A stretch of 64,000 bases of DNA, taken from the NCBI GenBank assembly GCA_028023455.1, contig JAQFVV010000230.1, positions 744,001 through 808,000 of the forward strand. Reading direction: 5' to 3'. The notes under the pieces were generated by a model, which made no database searches, was not told the DNA's origin, and saw nothing but the letters and a program-made list of their open reading frames with translations. Shown one piece after another: positions 1-12,800 of the stretch. Numbering within the stretch: position 1 is the stretch's first letter; each line of letters begins with the position of its first letter. A program made the translations under genes and the position numbers. This DNA is from Epiperipatus broadwayi (taxonomy: Eukaryota > Onychophora > Udeonychophora > Euonychophora > Peripatidae).

Positions 1-400
1 TAAGTTGCATTTATATAAGATATTACAGCAAAATAAAGGAAGTGATGAATTTGGTAATGTATTAATTTTATTGTAATTAAATATGTAATTAAAAGTATAA
101 AATATTTAATAACTTAAATTATTTACAAATATATAAAATACCTAAGTACGCATGTGCCAGGCACATTAAAAAGGTGGGTTGCTCCAAGAAAAAGATTTTA
201 AGATCCTGCAAGAGGATTTTACATTTAAGCAATGGAACATATCAATGGGAGCTTGTCATTTCCCATTATTCTTCATAAATATATCATAAACTTGTAATGA
301 GATCTTTATATTATTGAGATGATTTTCGAAAGTTAATATTTATATTCATTATCATCTTTTGAGGATTATTATGTTTCAAACATCTAGTCAGCTCTGTTCT
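1..400. other. AT-rich DNA, nothing recognised
   Basis: No coding frame, repeat match within the window, or RNA motif was seen here. Confidence 0.5.
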
Positions 401-414
401 GAATCAACATTTTA

Positions 415-625
415 AAGCACTGTGTGGTTTAGCACAGTGATGGAGAGCACATTCAAAAACTGGAGGTTCTTGAACTGATTCCTAGTAGAAAAAATAAAGA
501 ACAAAACAGTTGTGGATGGTTAAATAGAAATGTTGTCTTTTTTATGTTTTAGCATTGTGGTAGGGTGATGGATTTGAGAGCTAAAGGGTTTATTATTGAA
601 GCTCCATCTGTTACTTTAGGTACTT
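415..625 (+). repeat. Two adjacent tRNA-like SINE relics (family S2)
   Basis: Two successive segments (about 420-485 and 545-620) read like degraded tRNA heads. Each has a pol III A-box-like stretch of the form TGGTTTAGCA or TAGCATTGTGGTAGGG, then a variable part. In the second, a tail resembling CTCCATCTGTTACTTT is shared with other S2 copies at 30.2 and 44.4 kb. Assignment rests on similarity between copies in this window only. Confidence 0.4.
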
Positions 626-1790
626 GAACATCTATCTCATGACCAGCATAAAGCAATTATTTTTTACTGAAGCTACTGTCCTCAATCAGTAGTTGGGTAC
701 ATAAACGTCACGTGAATTCTCGACAGTCTTTGTCCTTATAATAATTATTAATATATGTTTTTAAATAGTTATTATTTATTTTGAGTTTATTATTGAGTCC
801 ATATTGAGATGTAACGTTAGACAAACTGCTTTGATGTGAATGTGAAAATATTGTAAATAGATAAAAATATTCTTTTAACTTCATTTTATTATTTTGAAGA
901 CAAATAAATGTCAGAGCCAGAATTTAGTAATGGAGAAAGAAGAAACAGCACTTTTAGGAATTTTATTTTAACGAAACATTTGGTTTATCTATGAAATACT
1001 TTTCGTGGATGGTGTCAGTTCTGGCAGAAGGCTGTCGATAATGCGTAAACTGCAACCGAGGAGGTGCCTGGGCGGAGACTGCCTACTTCAGCTATATTAT
1101 TCCCATCTGGGATTCCCTAAACTGCATTTTAGAAAACCTGACTCATTTGCAATGTTAGCATTTCATTACTTATAATTATCGTCAAATTAGTAAAATTCAC
1201 AATATACCGTATTTAACAAATGTAGCAGTTGTTGTATATTTTATCTATCTGGCTAAGTCTTATTGATTGTTAAACTGGAGTGGGGGAGAAGTATGTAGAT
1301 TTTTTTTTAATAACAAATTTTGAGAATTCTTGAAAATAAATTCTCCTTTTTACCACATTTCAGTTATAAAAAGATTTTAACTATACCCTCTACATTTACT
1401 TCAGATAATATAAACTGTGATTCCCCCCGATTGTATTTAGATTATTTGCCGACCTACTCCTTTTCCTTCAGATATATGGGGGGGGGGGGGCGGATAGTAG
1501 TCGCTGATCAAACAAAACATTTTCGAAACTTATATATAGAGGTACATCATTTTAAAAAAAGTTTATCTAAAATTTATTTTAATGATATATATCCTTATCT
1601 CTCTATGGCCATAAAACTCATAAAGTTTGTAATGTTACACAAATTAATATGTTACAATAAATTGGAAGATGTCAATCAATGGCCAATCACCTGCTGACGA
1701 TGATCATGTTTGATCCTAGTATTTGCTGCCTAGTTGAACTATATAGAGAATTTATAAGAAACTTATAAAGAGTGATTACGTTAATGTACT
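626..1790. other. Unassigned AT-rich DNA
   Basis: There is a run of about ten G at 1480-1490 inside an open frame of about 125 codons (1320-1697) that starts at a non-ATG codon. The frame has no recognised domain and is low-complexity in places, so it is not called as a gene. Confidence 0.4.
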
Positions 1791-1797
1791 GAGGGTC

Positions 1798-2035
1798 TTG
1801 TGATGCAGAGATATCCACCTGTCATACTGGGATTCAAATTTGAGTCAAATGTTCTCATTAGGCTTGAGTTTTTTCCAGGTAGCTGGCCCATGGCTAGTTC
1901 TAATTGTGGGTCCAACATTTGTCTGTAAATGGGTGTCTAGATAGCCTTAGAATGTAAAATATATATTGTAAAGCACTGAATTATTACTACCTGGCAAGTG
2001 GGGTGAGAACTATCTTCGTGTTCCTCCATGAGGGC
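1798..2035 (+). repeat. Probable tRNA-derived SINE (family S3)
   Basis: The segment starting near 1798 contains CACCTGTCATACTGGGATTC, which resembles a tRNA anticodon arm followed by a B-box (GGATTCAAATTTG). It continues into a non-tRNA body with TGTAAATGGGTGTCTAGATAG and GTAAAGCACTG-like sequence, typical of tailed SINEs. No second copy was found here, so family status is uncertain. Confidence 0.35.
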
Positions 2036-2565
2036 TGTTAGCTTTGTTAAAAAGACTGTTTTCCATCTCCTTACTTTAATGTGTAATAACTTCAATAAAT
2101 GTAATAATAGGTTTATTTATTGAAAGGGTTTTTGCAAATAAGTACTTTCTGAAAATATTCTGCAATTTAAAAGTTAGTATTTTATGTTTTAATGAGTTCA
2201 TAACAATGGTGTGAGCATTTGGGGAGCTTCGAGGCTTGGCTGAACTGAGGAGTCATGTTTGGTCAAAATGTATCTTGGGAGCTATTGGCATAGCTCTTTC
2301 AGTGTTTACAACCATCTGTTGAAAATACAAGAATAGGTCATTAATTATACGTATCTCTACAAGATAAAAAAAAAATTGAAGAGGTAAGAGATTTACAGTA
2401 ACATTTAATAATGCAGTATTGCTATGTTTTTTTTTTTTATTGCTTGAGTAGTGAGGGGGGTAAAATATCAAAATGCAACAAGTGTCAATATAAAACAATG
2501 CATAGTATTGATTATGTTTTGGGTAAATGATATTGATTTTCTAGGCATATGAAGTTTAAGTCAGA
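2036..2565. other. Unassigned AT-rich DNA
   Basis: Contains A and T homopolymer runs near 2368 and 2430. Nothing else was recognised. Confidence 0.4.
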
Positions 2566-2569
2566 AAGT

Positions 2570-2705
2570 AATGGAGACTTTAGACATAATTCTTAGACCT
2601 TGAGCTCTAGAGTCCCACCATTGGACTGAGCCATGAAGGGCAAAAAATAATTGAATGATTTATTATTTAGGAATTCATGAGTTTGAGTACTAGAATCTGG
2701 ACTAA
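2570..2705 (-). repeat. tRNA-derived SINE, family S2
   Basis: Read on the minus strand it has a tRNA-like head (CATGGCTCAGTCCAATGG as A-box, GAGCTCAAGGTCTAAG as B-box region) next to a body with GAATTCATGAGTTTGAGT on the plus strand. The same order of head and body recurs at 29.9, 45.4, 48.0 and 53.5 kb. Confidence 0.45.
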
Positions 2706-3169
2706 GACATACAGGGCAATTTGTTTAATATTTAACAATTCACTATCATATTCTATGACTGACAATGCATTGGGCAGTCATATAGCAGAAATTATTATAT
2801 GGCAGGGATTTTGTTATTTAAGATTTTAATATATTTTTGATATAAAAAATAAAGTGACATCTTGTAAACTATATGGTTTTTGGAGCATGTATAAAAATCA
2901 TTGCATTATGGGTGAAAGTATGTGTTGATTATTTGAACAATTGGCATCCTTCGATCAAATGTAACCACTTGAGATTGAAGTTGAACGATTTTACATAGAC
3001 AAATCAGAAATCTGAACTGGATCAGTTTATATTAGTTGTTTGGAAATGTCTAAATTAGATGTTGAGCCTATTATGGAGTTTTTTTTTTTGTTGTTGCTAA
3101 CATTGCTTATAATGGAATTATCCTGCAATTATTGTTTTTTTCATAAGACTACTAAACAATGTAAACTTT

Positions 3170-3235
3170 TCTTATTGGAAATAAATGTCAGTAAGATGTG
3201 TCCTTATTGGAAATAAATGTTAGTAAGATGTACTG
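3170..3235. repeat. Two-copy direct tandem repeat
   Basis: Two adjacent copies, about 33 bp each, contain TTATTGGAAATAAATGT and then AGTAAGATGT, with one or two differences. This is a simple local duplication. Confidence 0.7.
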
Positions 3236-3920
3236 GACAATTATTTTTAATGCCACTTTTAAAAGGCTTTTGTATCAGTTTCTTAATAAAAAGCAGCGGC
3301 TACATTAACCATACTAACAAAAAGAGCATGGAGAAATTCAAAGATAACTTTTAAGATAATTTATTATCATGCCTGTGATCTGATTTGATGAAGTGCTTAT
3401 GTAACTGCCTTGGAAAAATTATGAACTTTAAGTGCTAGGCAAAGAGCTAATTCTAAAGTTTTTCAAAATAATGTAGAACCAGCTATTTTATTATTTTATT
3501 CTGCATCAAAATACTTACTCAATTGAGATGTACCAGAAAAGTGAATGATAGCTGCATTATAGAAATTCTTCTTCCTGAATTAATCAAGAGGATTGTACTT
3601 GAAGAATTAAGTGTTTATATTTTGATATAATATCTTAATCAGAGTCTTAAACAGGAACAAGAGTACACAAGCTGCCAGTTATGTTACTAATAAATATTGG
3701 TAGATTTACTCTTGGGAGAAGCTATTCAGTGATTAGCTTTTAACATTTTTTTCGTTTGTTCTTAAACTATTTACAAAATTCCAAATTCTATTATCTATAA
3801 AATATTTTCTGACTAAAATTATAATGCTTAAATTATTACATGAATAAAAAATAAATAAATATATTTACAACGAAATCATATGTCACATGACCCAATTTAA
3901 CAAGCTTGTATTACAAATGT
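3236..3920. other. Unassigned AT-rich DNA
   Basis: No repeat partner or coding signal was recognised. Confidence 0.4.
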
Positions 3921-3961
3921 TATATATAGAGCTTGCAAATAAACTCTTAACAAGCTGTGCA

Positions 3962-4022
3962 GAATATCGCCAACCCCCAGACCGGTTTCTGCCACTGGCT
4001 TCCTCAGTGAGGTGCTAGGAGA
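3962..4022 (-). ncRNA. Hammerhead ribozyme-like motif, family E, core intact
   Basis: On the minus strand: CTGAGGA (4007-4001), stem II GCC/GGC with an AGT loop, GAAA (3989-3986), a stem III of two pairs with a 2-nt loop, then GTC (3982-3980) as the cleavage triplet. Proximal stem I pairs CCTCA with TGGGG. The distal stem I helix seen in the sister units is broken here at the palindrome junction. Position 10.1/11.1 is A/A rather than the usual G-C, which may reduce activity. Fold assigned by eye. Confidence 0.45.
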
Positions 4023-4028
4023 TTGCTT

Positions 4029-4092
4029 GAATATTCTAACACCTCACTGAGTAAGCCAGTAGCAGAAACTGGTCTGGGATTGGGGATATTTG
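4029..4092 (+). ncRNA. Decayed hammerhead-like unit, family E
   Basis: The core reads CTGAGTA (4047-4053), so the invariant G8 is changed. GAAA (4065-4068) and GTC (4072-4074) remain, and stem I AATATT/GATATT is still possible. It is a direct tandem neighbour of the next unit. Confidence 0.4.
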
Positions 4093-4095
4093 CTT

Positions 4096-4158
4096 GAATA
4101 TCCTAGCACCTCACTGAGAAAGCCAGTAGCAGAAACCAGTCGGGGGTTGGGGATATTC
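4096..4158 (+). ncRNA. Decayed hammerhead-like unit, family E, distal stem I perfect
   Basis: GAATATC (4096-4102) pairs perfectly with GATATTC (4152-4158) as the distal stem I. The core reads CTGAGAA (4114-4120; G8 to A). GAAA (4132-4135) and GTC (4139-4141) are kept. One base after the cleavage site seems deleted relative to the sister units. Confidence 0.45.
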
Positions 4159-4204
4159 TGCAAAGCTTGTTAAGAGCTTATTTGTGAACTCTATATATAA
4201 CACA

Positions 4205-7200
4205 AACATATTTATATTTTTAAAGCTTTTCTCCTAATCTTGTACATATATATTTAGCATCATTATTTATTAATTAAACCCATTAAAAAAATTAAAATCT
4301 GTAGATAATGCAAAATCAAAAAATGGGATTTTCAATCTCTCCAGAACACCATTATTTCTGAAAATCTACTATATGTCTTGGAATATTTTTTATTATGTTT
4401 AATGTGATAACTTAATTTTGCAAACACAAAAGTTCCATATTTTGCAAACATATTCCAAGGTAAAACAGTTTCAGATGTTTGTACATTAAAAAATCAGGAA
4501 AAACTATTACTATCTATATATTTTGGATATCAGATTAATTTGCAGCATATCATAATCAGGTGGCACATATGTACAGTAACTTTTTATTTGTCAAATATAT
4601 TTATCAAACATTAATAAGTTATTACTTTTTAGTGTGTTTTTTATTTCATTCAATTTATTACTCAACTTGCTTTCGCTCTTCAATTCATTTCTCCACTTTA
4701 ATCAGTGAATTGAAATGTGAAGAGTCTAAGAAATTTATATCTAAAGTAAATTTATAACTCTTTTGTAATTATATTTCTGCAAATAAATATATTTATATGT
4801 TGTAATTTAATTCCTTATTGATTATTTTATTATTGTTTTGTAATTATATATTTGTACAAATAAACATTCCCTAATATATAAACTGTTTTAATTTTCTCAC
4901 CAAAGCAATTTGTATGAGTGTCATTTCGCAACCTATTGAGATTTTATTCACAATATTTTAATTCCCAGGATATTTGAAAATTCCGTGACCTGAATCACTT
5001 TTGAACCTGCCTTGATTAGTTTATATTATACTTTTTGCAGTTTCTAACTTTGCAAATCAAATTACAGACAAGGCAGTTACAAGCTGTTTTCTAGTGTTGA
5101 ACAGTAACCATCTATTGCAATATACGGTTAAAAAATTACTGAACAAATTTTACAGCATAAATTGATTTAGCAGATATTGATATTTATTAGATCTACCCTA
5201 GTGTCTCTCTGAGGAGTGCCAAAGCATGAAACCATGGTCAGAAATTGGGTGAGGGTCCTGACAGATATTTTAAATGCTTTCTTTGGCTAAGCATTTATCA
5301 CAAAGCTTGTTGAGCAATTGGCAATGCTCATTGTTTATATCTTACAAGCTTAAGAGAATCGGGTCATGTGATCTGACTCTTATTTTGACTATTGATATTT
5401 ATTCATTCATCTTTTAAAAACAAATGTCAAATAAAAAAGATTGTTTCTGAAAAAATCTAATGATCCCTGACAGTAGAATGGTATGCTTTTGTTTTGATCG
5501 TGATATAATTTTATCAATATTTAAAGAAGTCAGATTTTTTAGAATTGACTTCGTTTCTAAACAAAAATATTTGTCAGATTAGTTAAGTTTATTATATTCT
5601 GATAAGTAATAATGGTTTAAAATTAAATTTAATAATATTTAAAATATTTTGCCAGTGAAAACTATTAAAATTGTCATAGTGCTAGTGTGGTATGAGAATA
5701 TTATTAATACATATATATTAAAAACACTTCCAATTAAACATTTAACTGGAAATATAACAGGTATTGACACCATATAAATTGAGAAAATTATCAGACGTCA
5801 AATAATAATGGCTATCAATTTAAAATATCTTTAAAATAGTGTTCGATTTAATATTCATTCTTTCTAGCCTGAGTATTTCAAACATCCTTCTATATAAGAA
5901 AATAAGATGCAAAAGTATTCAGACCATTCTTATAAAAATTATTATCATATGTTGTAACAATTATTGTAACATTTGCATGAATCCTAACCTCACAGTATTC
6001 ATTATATTTAATTTTTTCTCTGTCTTTTACTTGCAAATGCATTACCTAGTAATGGATAGCAAACAATTATGGAAAATGTTGGATTTATAAAAAAAGAAAA
6101 TTAATATTATGCTATGAATACAAATGTCAGTTTGCAGTATACCTTTAAAAGACTGATTGTTAGAGGTCTTACATGATTTAGAGCAGTAGTAGAGGGCGGA
6201 TTGTAGAAGCAAAAACCATGGGTGATAGTTCAATTTGAATATCATGTGAATTCCTGAGCAAATCATTCATTTTTATATATATGGCATTTTTTCAGATTGA
6301 TTTTGCCCCCCCCCCCCTTTCCCCAAAACTTAAATTCATTATCATGATATTGGAATCCTATGTTTTTATTGGTTTATATAAAATGTCTCGGAATTTAAGA
6401 TATTCTAAATTATTGGCATAAAAAAATCCAATGGTTAGTTGCTTAGGAGATTATATGACACTAACAATGATAGATTGAACCTTGATCCAGAAATCTTTGA
6501 CTCTTGCATCTACCGCTAGCATTGTGCACACTATTAGTGATAATAGAATAACTAAATGAGAAATTAGTTGTTGAACGTTTATATTATTTTATAACTAACA
6601 ATCAAAGTCAGATTTTCTTGAAGTAAGGTAAAAGTAAAATTATGGGCATAATACCTGTGGGAGAAGATACTTCTTCACACTATTGGTCAAGGCCACATTA
6701 TTTAGAAACTGTAAATTGATTGTACAGTCAGTTTATTAATACTCACATGACCAAATCATCATCGGTCTTCTATGCTCCAGCTAATAATAGCTAGATTACA
6801 GATCTGCTCTGGATGGCTAGCTAAAATGATTATGGCCTGATATTGATTAGAGAATGCAAGGTTCTTGTATAATCTGGACATCTATAATCATCTTATGGCA
6901 TCTGTAGTATATATATATAACATCTTTACAGGAGTATAAAGTTTTTTTTTAGTTGTGATAAAGAAGCAACTGCTATTGTTAATCAAGAGTTATTGTCTGC
7001 TGCACCACATTGCCGAAGTATTTTAACCAGTTTTCAAGTTAAAAATATAATCATCATCATTTTCAACCATAGTAGGATTGATTATAAGATAATATCTCCA
7101 ACTAATTCAGAGAAAGATTTAATGTTCTGCACAAACTTCTACTGTTCATTTTGTTATTTAATTGCGCTCTTTATCATGGGTGGTCTATCTAAACTTAGAT

Positions 7201-7890
7201 TTTTTTTTTTTGCAAACAATTTAGGTTATTTATTGTTTATCCAAGTTATATATTAATACTTTTTTTTTTTTAAAAAAAAATGGTTATCTTTCCCCAGGAG
7301 TGAACTTTTGAAATTATTACATAACCAAGGAATTTCATTTTTCATCTGCTTGCTTTTATAATTTCTGTCTGGCTTGGATCATATAACCTTTTTTAGCTGC
7401 TGGTTTGTGATTGATGCCTTTCACAACTGCTACTTGCACATGTCATCCTTTTAAATGAATGAACAACTGAATTTTTTAGGCACGTGTGCAGTTGACTGCC
7501 CATCTTGCAGATTGTAGCTGCAAATTGTGGTTCTGTGTACCAACAGTTTATGAGAGAAATATTTGAAGCATCTTTATCAATTAAGAAATGAGAACACTTT
7601 TTTTTTCAAACATTTTATCAGGGAAGGAAGTTATTTAAAAATTAAAAAAAAAAAGGCATGTTTGTGTGTGCATGTATTTTTAAAAAAAAAATAAAATAAA
7701 ATACATACTGTAGTTACAGCCTAGAATCAAACTTATATAACTCTTAAGTAAGTGCTTTTGGTCAAAATCCTGGTGTTTGAAATTTTAAGCTGTTAGTTTG
7801 AATGTCATAATTGGTGTTAAAAAATGTTCATAATAATTGGATAGCTAAAGTATTCCTTACTAAGAATGACTAGCAGCTATAAAATGGACC
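4205..7890. other. Unassigned AT-rich DNA
   Basis: Includes a C run at about 6306-6316 and a T-run/A-run junction at about 7261-7280. A short stretch at 7045-7085 (ATCATCATCATTTTCAACC) resembles the reverse complement of an RTE 3' end, but it is too short to call firmly. Short open frames here have no recognisable domains. Confidence 0.4.
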
Positions 7891-7894
7891 TGGC

Positions 7895-7990
7895 ATTATC
7901 ATGATGGTTTCAGATTCTGGAATGTGAAACCCTTGAATTGTTTCCAATGTTGGCATTCAAACTTATGAACTCTAAATCATTCAATTTTTT
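7895..7990 (+). repeat. SINE family S2 body fragment
   Basis: TTGGCATTCAAACTTATGAA followed by CTCTAAATCATTCAATTTTTT matches the body and tail seen at 44.4 and 51.4 kb. The tRNA-like head is largely unrecognisable. Confidence 0.35.
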
Positions 7991-9124
7991 ATTATTACCC
8001 AAATGTTTACATAAATGGGTCTACTGGGAGATGATTGATTACATTTGCCAAATACAGGTTATATGTAAGCTATGAGAATCTACTATCATTTGATATAAAA
8101 GAAAGCCCACAGATGGTTATGTAAAAGTAAATTTGAACATTTTTTAACATGCTTAGGAATTTTCGTTCAGTAATTAGCTTAATAACCAACTCATTGTTGA
8201 TCAGTAAATGGTTATCTTAAGATAAAACAGGAATTATAAAATACTCATTCTCTTATCATTTGGTACAAGTCTGGTGGGTACTGCCATTTCACTATTCTGT
8301 AAAGAGCCGTTGGAGAGACCATTGCTCCGCAATGTGCTATATAATGATTACGTAACTTTTATCTGTATAGATATATAACTGTATATACACTTCTGTCTCA
8401 TGATGTCAATATTGTTTCTTTTATAATTAATATTTAAGTTTTTGTTTGAAGTTGATATCGAGCAAAAGTAAACATTTAACAATGTTCATTCCTTCATTGT
8501 AATAACAAATGTCCGAAGATCCATTGAGATTATAAAATGTGATTTCAGAAATTCATTTAAAAATAGCAAAAAGTGGGTTTTTGTGTCTTCAAAGAGTCTT
8601 GAGATTTTGATCAAGTAATGAAGAAATTACTCCATTCATAGTCATTTACTGTTGAGTTCACTTAATCATTGATTTATAATGTCTATTTTCAGGTAGAAAG
8701 CTTAATATACTTAGTATCTCTGGTGTACAGTCTGTGTAATTCATTAAGATTTCAAATCCACTTGAAGTCTAGATTTAGTTAGTAAATTAGAATATTGTTA
8801 AATCAAAAAAAATCTCATAAGAATAATGGCAAAGTTAAAAAATTTGATAAAATTTCATTATAGTAGTTCACATTTATTTGAATGCAGTTACTTTGAAATT
8901 TTTAGATTTTAATACAAGTGAAAATAATCATCCAAGCTAATTATCCAATTATTGATCAGTAAATAGATATCTTTTGTTTTTTTTTGCTGTCGATAAAACG
9001 GTGAGGAAAAATTATAAAAACTATTTATCCTGGATTGAAGGATAGGTTTTTAGACCACAGTAGGTTATTTATATTTATGGAAGAAATAAAACAAAACACT
9101 ATTTTGAATATGTTGTATTTTACC
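7991..9124. other. Unassigned AT-rich DNA
   Basis: Nothing recognised on either strand. Confidence 0.4.
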
Positions 9125-9265
9125 AAAATTAGTTAATTTTTATATAAGGCTATAACCTTAGTACATGCTCCCTGTGTGCTTAATTTTGTTACAAGAGAGA
9201 CCTCTACAATCTTAACACAAGATTCGACTTTATAAAGATAAGAGCGGCCAACTCTTATCTTCAAG
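9125..9265 (+). repeat. Fragment of dispersed repeat family F
   Basis: AGAGACCTCTACAATCTTAA and AAGATAAGAGCGGCCAACTC match the arms of the palindrome at 20.16-20.80 kb and the tandem repeat at 11.5-12.2 kb. This copy is a single short fragment. Confidence 0.55.
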
Positions 9266-10641
9266 TTTTTGGATAAATAAAATTATTTGGAAATGTTCTA
9301 TATATATGTTCGTAAAATTTTCAATTTAATTTTAGTTACAGATGGTAATAAGCAAATTGCTGTATTTTGGTTGTCTTGTTTTTTCTTTTATTTAATGCAA
9401 TATATTAGCTATGAATTAATGAATATATATACATTGAACTATCGATCCATTGTTTTTGGACTGGAGAAAATAATAAATATGGGGGAAATCTTATTAAAAT
9501 TATAGATTAAAAACAGTTTAATGATTTATGTTCTGAAATACACGATAAATACTGTTCAGGTTTTATAAATTAAAATGATTTCAATCTTTTATTATAATTT
9601 TATTATGATAGTAATTCTGTATGTTTTACAACATTAGAATTTAATATTAATTATAGTTATTATTTACAAGTACGGTATTTTTTTCTAACAATCTTATTTT
9701 TATTTAAAACCTTATTGTTTTAATGTGATAGCATATAAAAGTATGTCTCATTCTTTCTCAGGTGGTCTAATGGCACTGCATTGCTTTTAGTTTTTTATTA
9801 TTTTGCGATCAATAATGTACATTCACTGATACGCATTTATTTAATGCCAGAAATTTAAAGTAAAATTATTACTTAAAAAAATCTGAGGATGTCAGTATTG
9901 TATAGATTTCATACAAATATCTTGTAAATTTCCAAATTTAAAAGGAATTCAAAGTGCTACTTATTGATTATATTGTAATACAAAGAAACTGATGACTCTA
10001 TAGATTAATAGATTCTTTATTCTCAGGCTTTGAGTGCCAACTTTTTTCCTTTGTTATTTTGGAAAGAAAATTTGTAATTTTCATTAATTTATTTATGTAT
10101 TTATGCTTATTTATGTAACATATTTGTAAAGTATTTTATTTTGAATCAAAAAAATACATGGTAAGACTATTAGATTTTATTTTAAAATGCTTGCTTTTAA
10201 GATGGCATTAAAACTCTAATTACAGTAAAGTAAAAATTAACATTCATTCACTGAAAAATAAAAGCTTTCACAAATGCCAGTACAGATTTTTAAAAATATA
10301 TTTTAATAATAAATATAATTTTAAAAAGGAATTTTGTTGCTTTTTGATGACTAAACAAAAATTCATCTTGATTTTAAAAATAGAATTGAAATGAAAAATA
10401 TTTCATTCAATAATTTTTTTATTATAAATTAATGGAAAATTATGATCCAATATAAAAGAGCCATTGCTATTATTACTATTCATTTTAGTATTCTATTTTT
10501 CTATTTTGCAAAATTCAAATATTATCTTTTAGAATGTCTTTCATTTGTAGACTTGTATTTATAATAAGTAATGTAAAATTATCAAAATATGACATAGAAT
10601 AAAGGTTTAAGTGCAAAAATAAAAGAAGACAAAAATGATTG
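9266..10641. other. Unassigned, very AT-rich DNA
   Basis: A 72-codon open frame at 9287-9505 has no ATG-independent support or domain. No repeat partner was found. Confidence 0.4.
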
Positions 10642-10785
10642 AAATTTCCATTAGAATTTTTTTTTTTTTCCTCATGTGTCATAACATCAGCCGGGAAGCG
10701 AATCTGCTATCCCGGGACAACTGCTTGTAAAGCAGCTGTCACTGACCTCTCGGCCACCAATGCTTGACAAATTTCCATTAGAATT
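10642..10785 (-). mobile_element. tRNA-derived SINE, family S1, with perfect TSD
   Basis: Element 10659-10768 on the minus strand. It starts GTCAAGCATTGGTGGCC and has an A-box region (TGGCCGAGAGG), a B-box region (GATTCGCTTCCC) and a poly-A tail (T run on the plus strand). The flanks 10642-10658 and 10769-10785 are identical 17-bp target-site duplications (AAATTTCCATTAGAATT). The GGCCGAG-type head suggests a leucine/serine-type tRNA ancestor. Mobilisation would need a LINE partner in trans. Confidence 0.9.
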
Positions 10786-10789
10786 GAGA

Positions 10790-11530
10790 TGATTATAGCA
10801 TCAATAAGTTAATTCAATACATAGATTAAGCATCAGTGAGTTAATTCAAAATACAGATTATAATGTGCTTGGACCCGGGGCCCCAAATCTGGTGATGTTG
10901 ACAAGTTTCTTTTTTTTCATTGATTCAATGAAAAAAACAATCACATAATAATTTAAATCAATTAAAGTGTTACTGCATTAAAAAAAAGTGGTTGTGGGTG
11001 GAGCAAATTTTATTTTGATTCTGAGAAAACATCACTTAACTATTTTTTTTAATAGGAAGACTTTTTTTTTATCTTTTTAAGTAAGATCTTAGATATATAT
11101 AAAAAAAAAAATTGAAGGAAATTTATTAGCAGTGAAATAGTGTTTTTAAAAAATTGTAAAATTATTATATATATTATCATTTATAATTAGAATTTATGAA
11201 AATGTAAATACCAAAATATTCAATAATGTATATATATATATTATTTAATCACACAGTGCAGTATTTGTGCTTATAATAAATCAATAGAATATAAGCAACA
11301 CTACAATTAGGCAGGAAATGGCAACTACCTACTATCATTCTATAATCTGAAATTGTAAATAAAAGTAATGACTGAAATGGATTGAAAGAAATTTAAAATA
11401 AATATAATCTGTAGTGTTGCTTTGACAGCAGATTAATATTTTATTTATCTATTGAAGCATGAAGGCTAAAGTAATGTGATTCGTATAGATAGCTGGTTGG
11501 CTATTGGCATTTATGATTTTTATCATTTCA
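10790..11530. other. Unassigned AT-rich DNA
   Basis: Contains a short GC-rich patch (GGACCCGGGGCCCC near 10872) of unknown meaning, and several homopolymer runs. Confidence 0.35.
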
Positions 11531-11532
11531 AA

Positions 11533-12173
11533 ATAATATTTTATTAAGCTGTGAACCTCAAGAGTATGTGCCTAAAAATGTGAAGATAGGGACCTTTAAA
11601 GATCTTAAACACAAGCTTATGACTTTGGAAGAAAAGAGCGGAACCACTCATTACTTTAACCTACTTTCTATATGAATAAGTAAAACTAAAGCATTTAGAT
11701 CTGAGAGCATGAAGCTATTCAATACTTTACTGATTAAGTCCACAATTCCTATTACATATTAGTACTCATGAAATCTTTCGATTTACGAGTTAATGGAAAG
11801 ATCTTATAGTTAGAAATCGATTACAATAATTTAAAGTTGTAATTATAAATTTATTAAGTGCGTACATATTACGTAATATTTTATTAAGGCTGTGAACCTC
11901 AAGAGTATGCGCCTAAAAGTGCGAAGATAGGGACCTCTACAGATCTTAAACACAAGTTTACAACTTTGGAAGAAAAGAGCGAGCATGAAGCTGTTCAATA
12001 CTTCACTGATTAAGTCCACAATTCCTATTACACATTAGTACTCACGAAATCTTTCAATTTATGAGTTAATGGAAAATTCTTATAGTTAAAAATCAATTAC
12101 AATAATTTAAAGTTGTAATTATAAATTTATTAAGCGCATATACATTATGTAAGTAATATTTTATTAAGGCTGT
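11533..12173. repeat. Tandem duplication of repeat family F
   Basis: Unit 1 (11533-11874, 342 bp) and unit 2 (11875-12154, 280 bp) align over their whole length. Both start AATATTTTATTAAG and share CTCAAGAGTATG and TTAAGTCCACAATTCCTATT. The start of a third unit is at 12155-12173. Unit 1 has about 60 bp that unit 2 lacks. TTAAGTCCAC and the surrounding sequence match the palindrome at 20.16-20.80 kb, so this is a dispersed family rather than a local satellite. Confidence 0.85.
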
Positions 12174-12800
12174 TATCCATGCATAATACATTGCATCAGG
12201 AGCCTGATAGATGACAAAAAAAATGAGTTTGAATAATAATAAGATGTGAAAAAATAATATTTTTATAAAAGTGCTGATTCTGGGATCAAAAAAAGCATAT
12301 AATAATTGATGTGCATATAAAAGATGGCTGCACTTGATATCTTTATAATTTTAATTTTTTAAATCCAATTCCTTAAGGTATTCTTTATTTTTTCCATCTC
12401 TTAACGTTTTTTTATATTTAATACAACCTAAATAAAATAATTTTCCTCAGATTTTATATTTTCAGCATTTTTTTTATTAAAAAAAAAACTACTAGTAGTT
12501 CAATATATTATCTATTTCTCCACTTCATTTAAAAAAAAGAAAAGATAAATTATGTTGTAATTCCATGGTAATTATGATCACATGAAGTAAGGTAACATAA
12601 AAATATGAATTATAATAAATATTCTAGCTAACAATATATATTATAGTAATTTATTTTAGTGCAATTTATTATAAGATCAATGTTTTTTTATAATCATTTA
12701 CTGAATAAAGCTTACATTTGTTTTCTCTTTAAGGTATAACTAACATAGCAGTTCTATTTGTTATATATTTTATAATTGTGTATGTGTGGATATGATTTTT
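12174..12800. other. Unassigned AT-rich DNA
   Basis: Nothing recognised. Confidence 0.4.

Larger units (their letters stand above)
3924..4200. mobile_element. Foldback with hammerhead-like units (family E)
   Basis: The left arm (about 3925-4020) is the reverse complement of the right arm (about 4104-4197). A further direct copy lies between them. The shared unit is a hammerhead-like sequence: one minus-strand copy and two plus-strand copies spaced 67 bp apart, about the length of the motif itself. Outer flanks such as AGAGCTTGCAAATAAACTC pair with the far right end. No clear target-site duplication was found. Confidence 0.75.

Noticed and set aside
1320-1697. Open frame of about 125 codons
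   Set aside because: It begins at a non-ATG codon, contains a glycine run caused by a G homopolymer, is rich in AT-driven residues and shows no domain. Frames this long occur by chance in the window.
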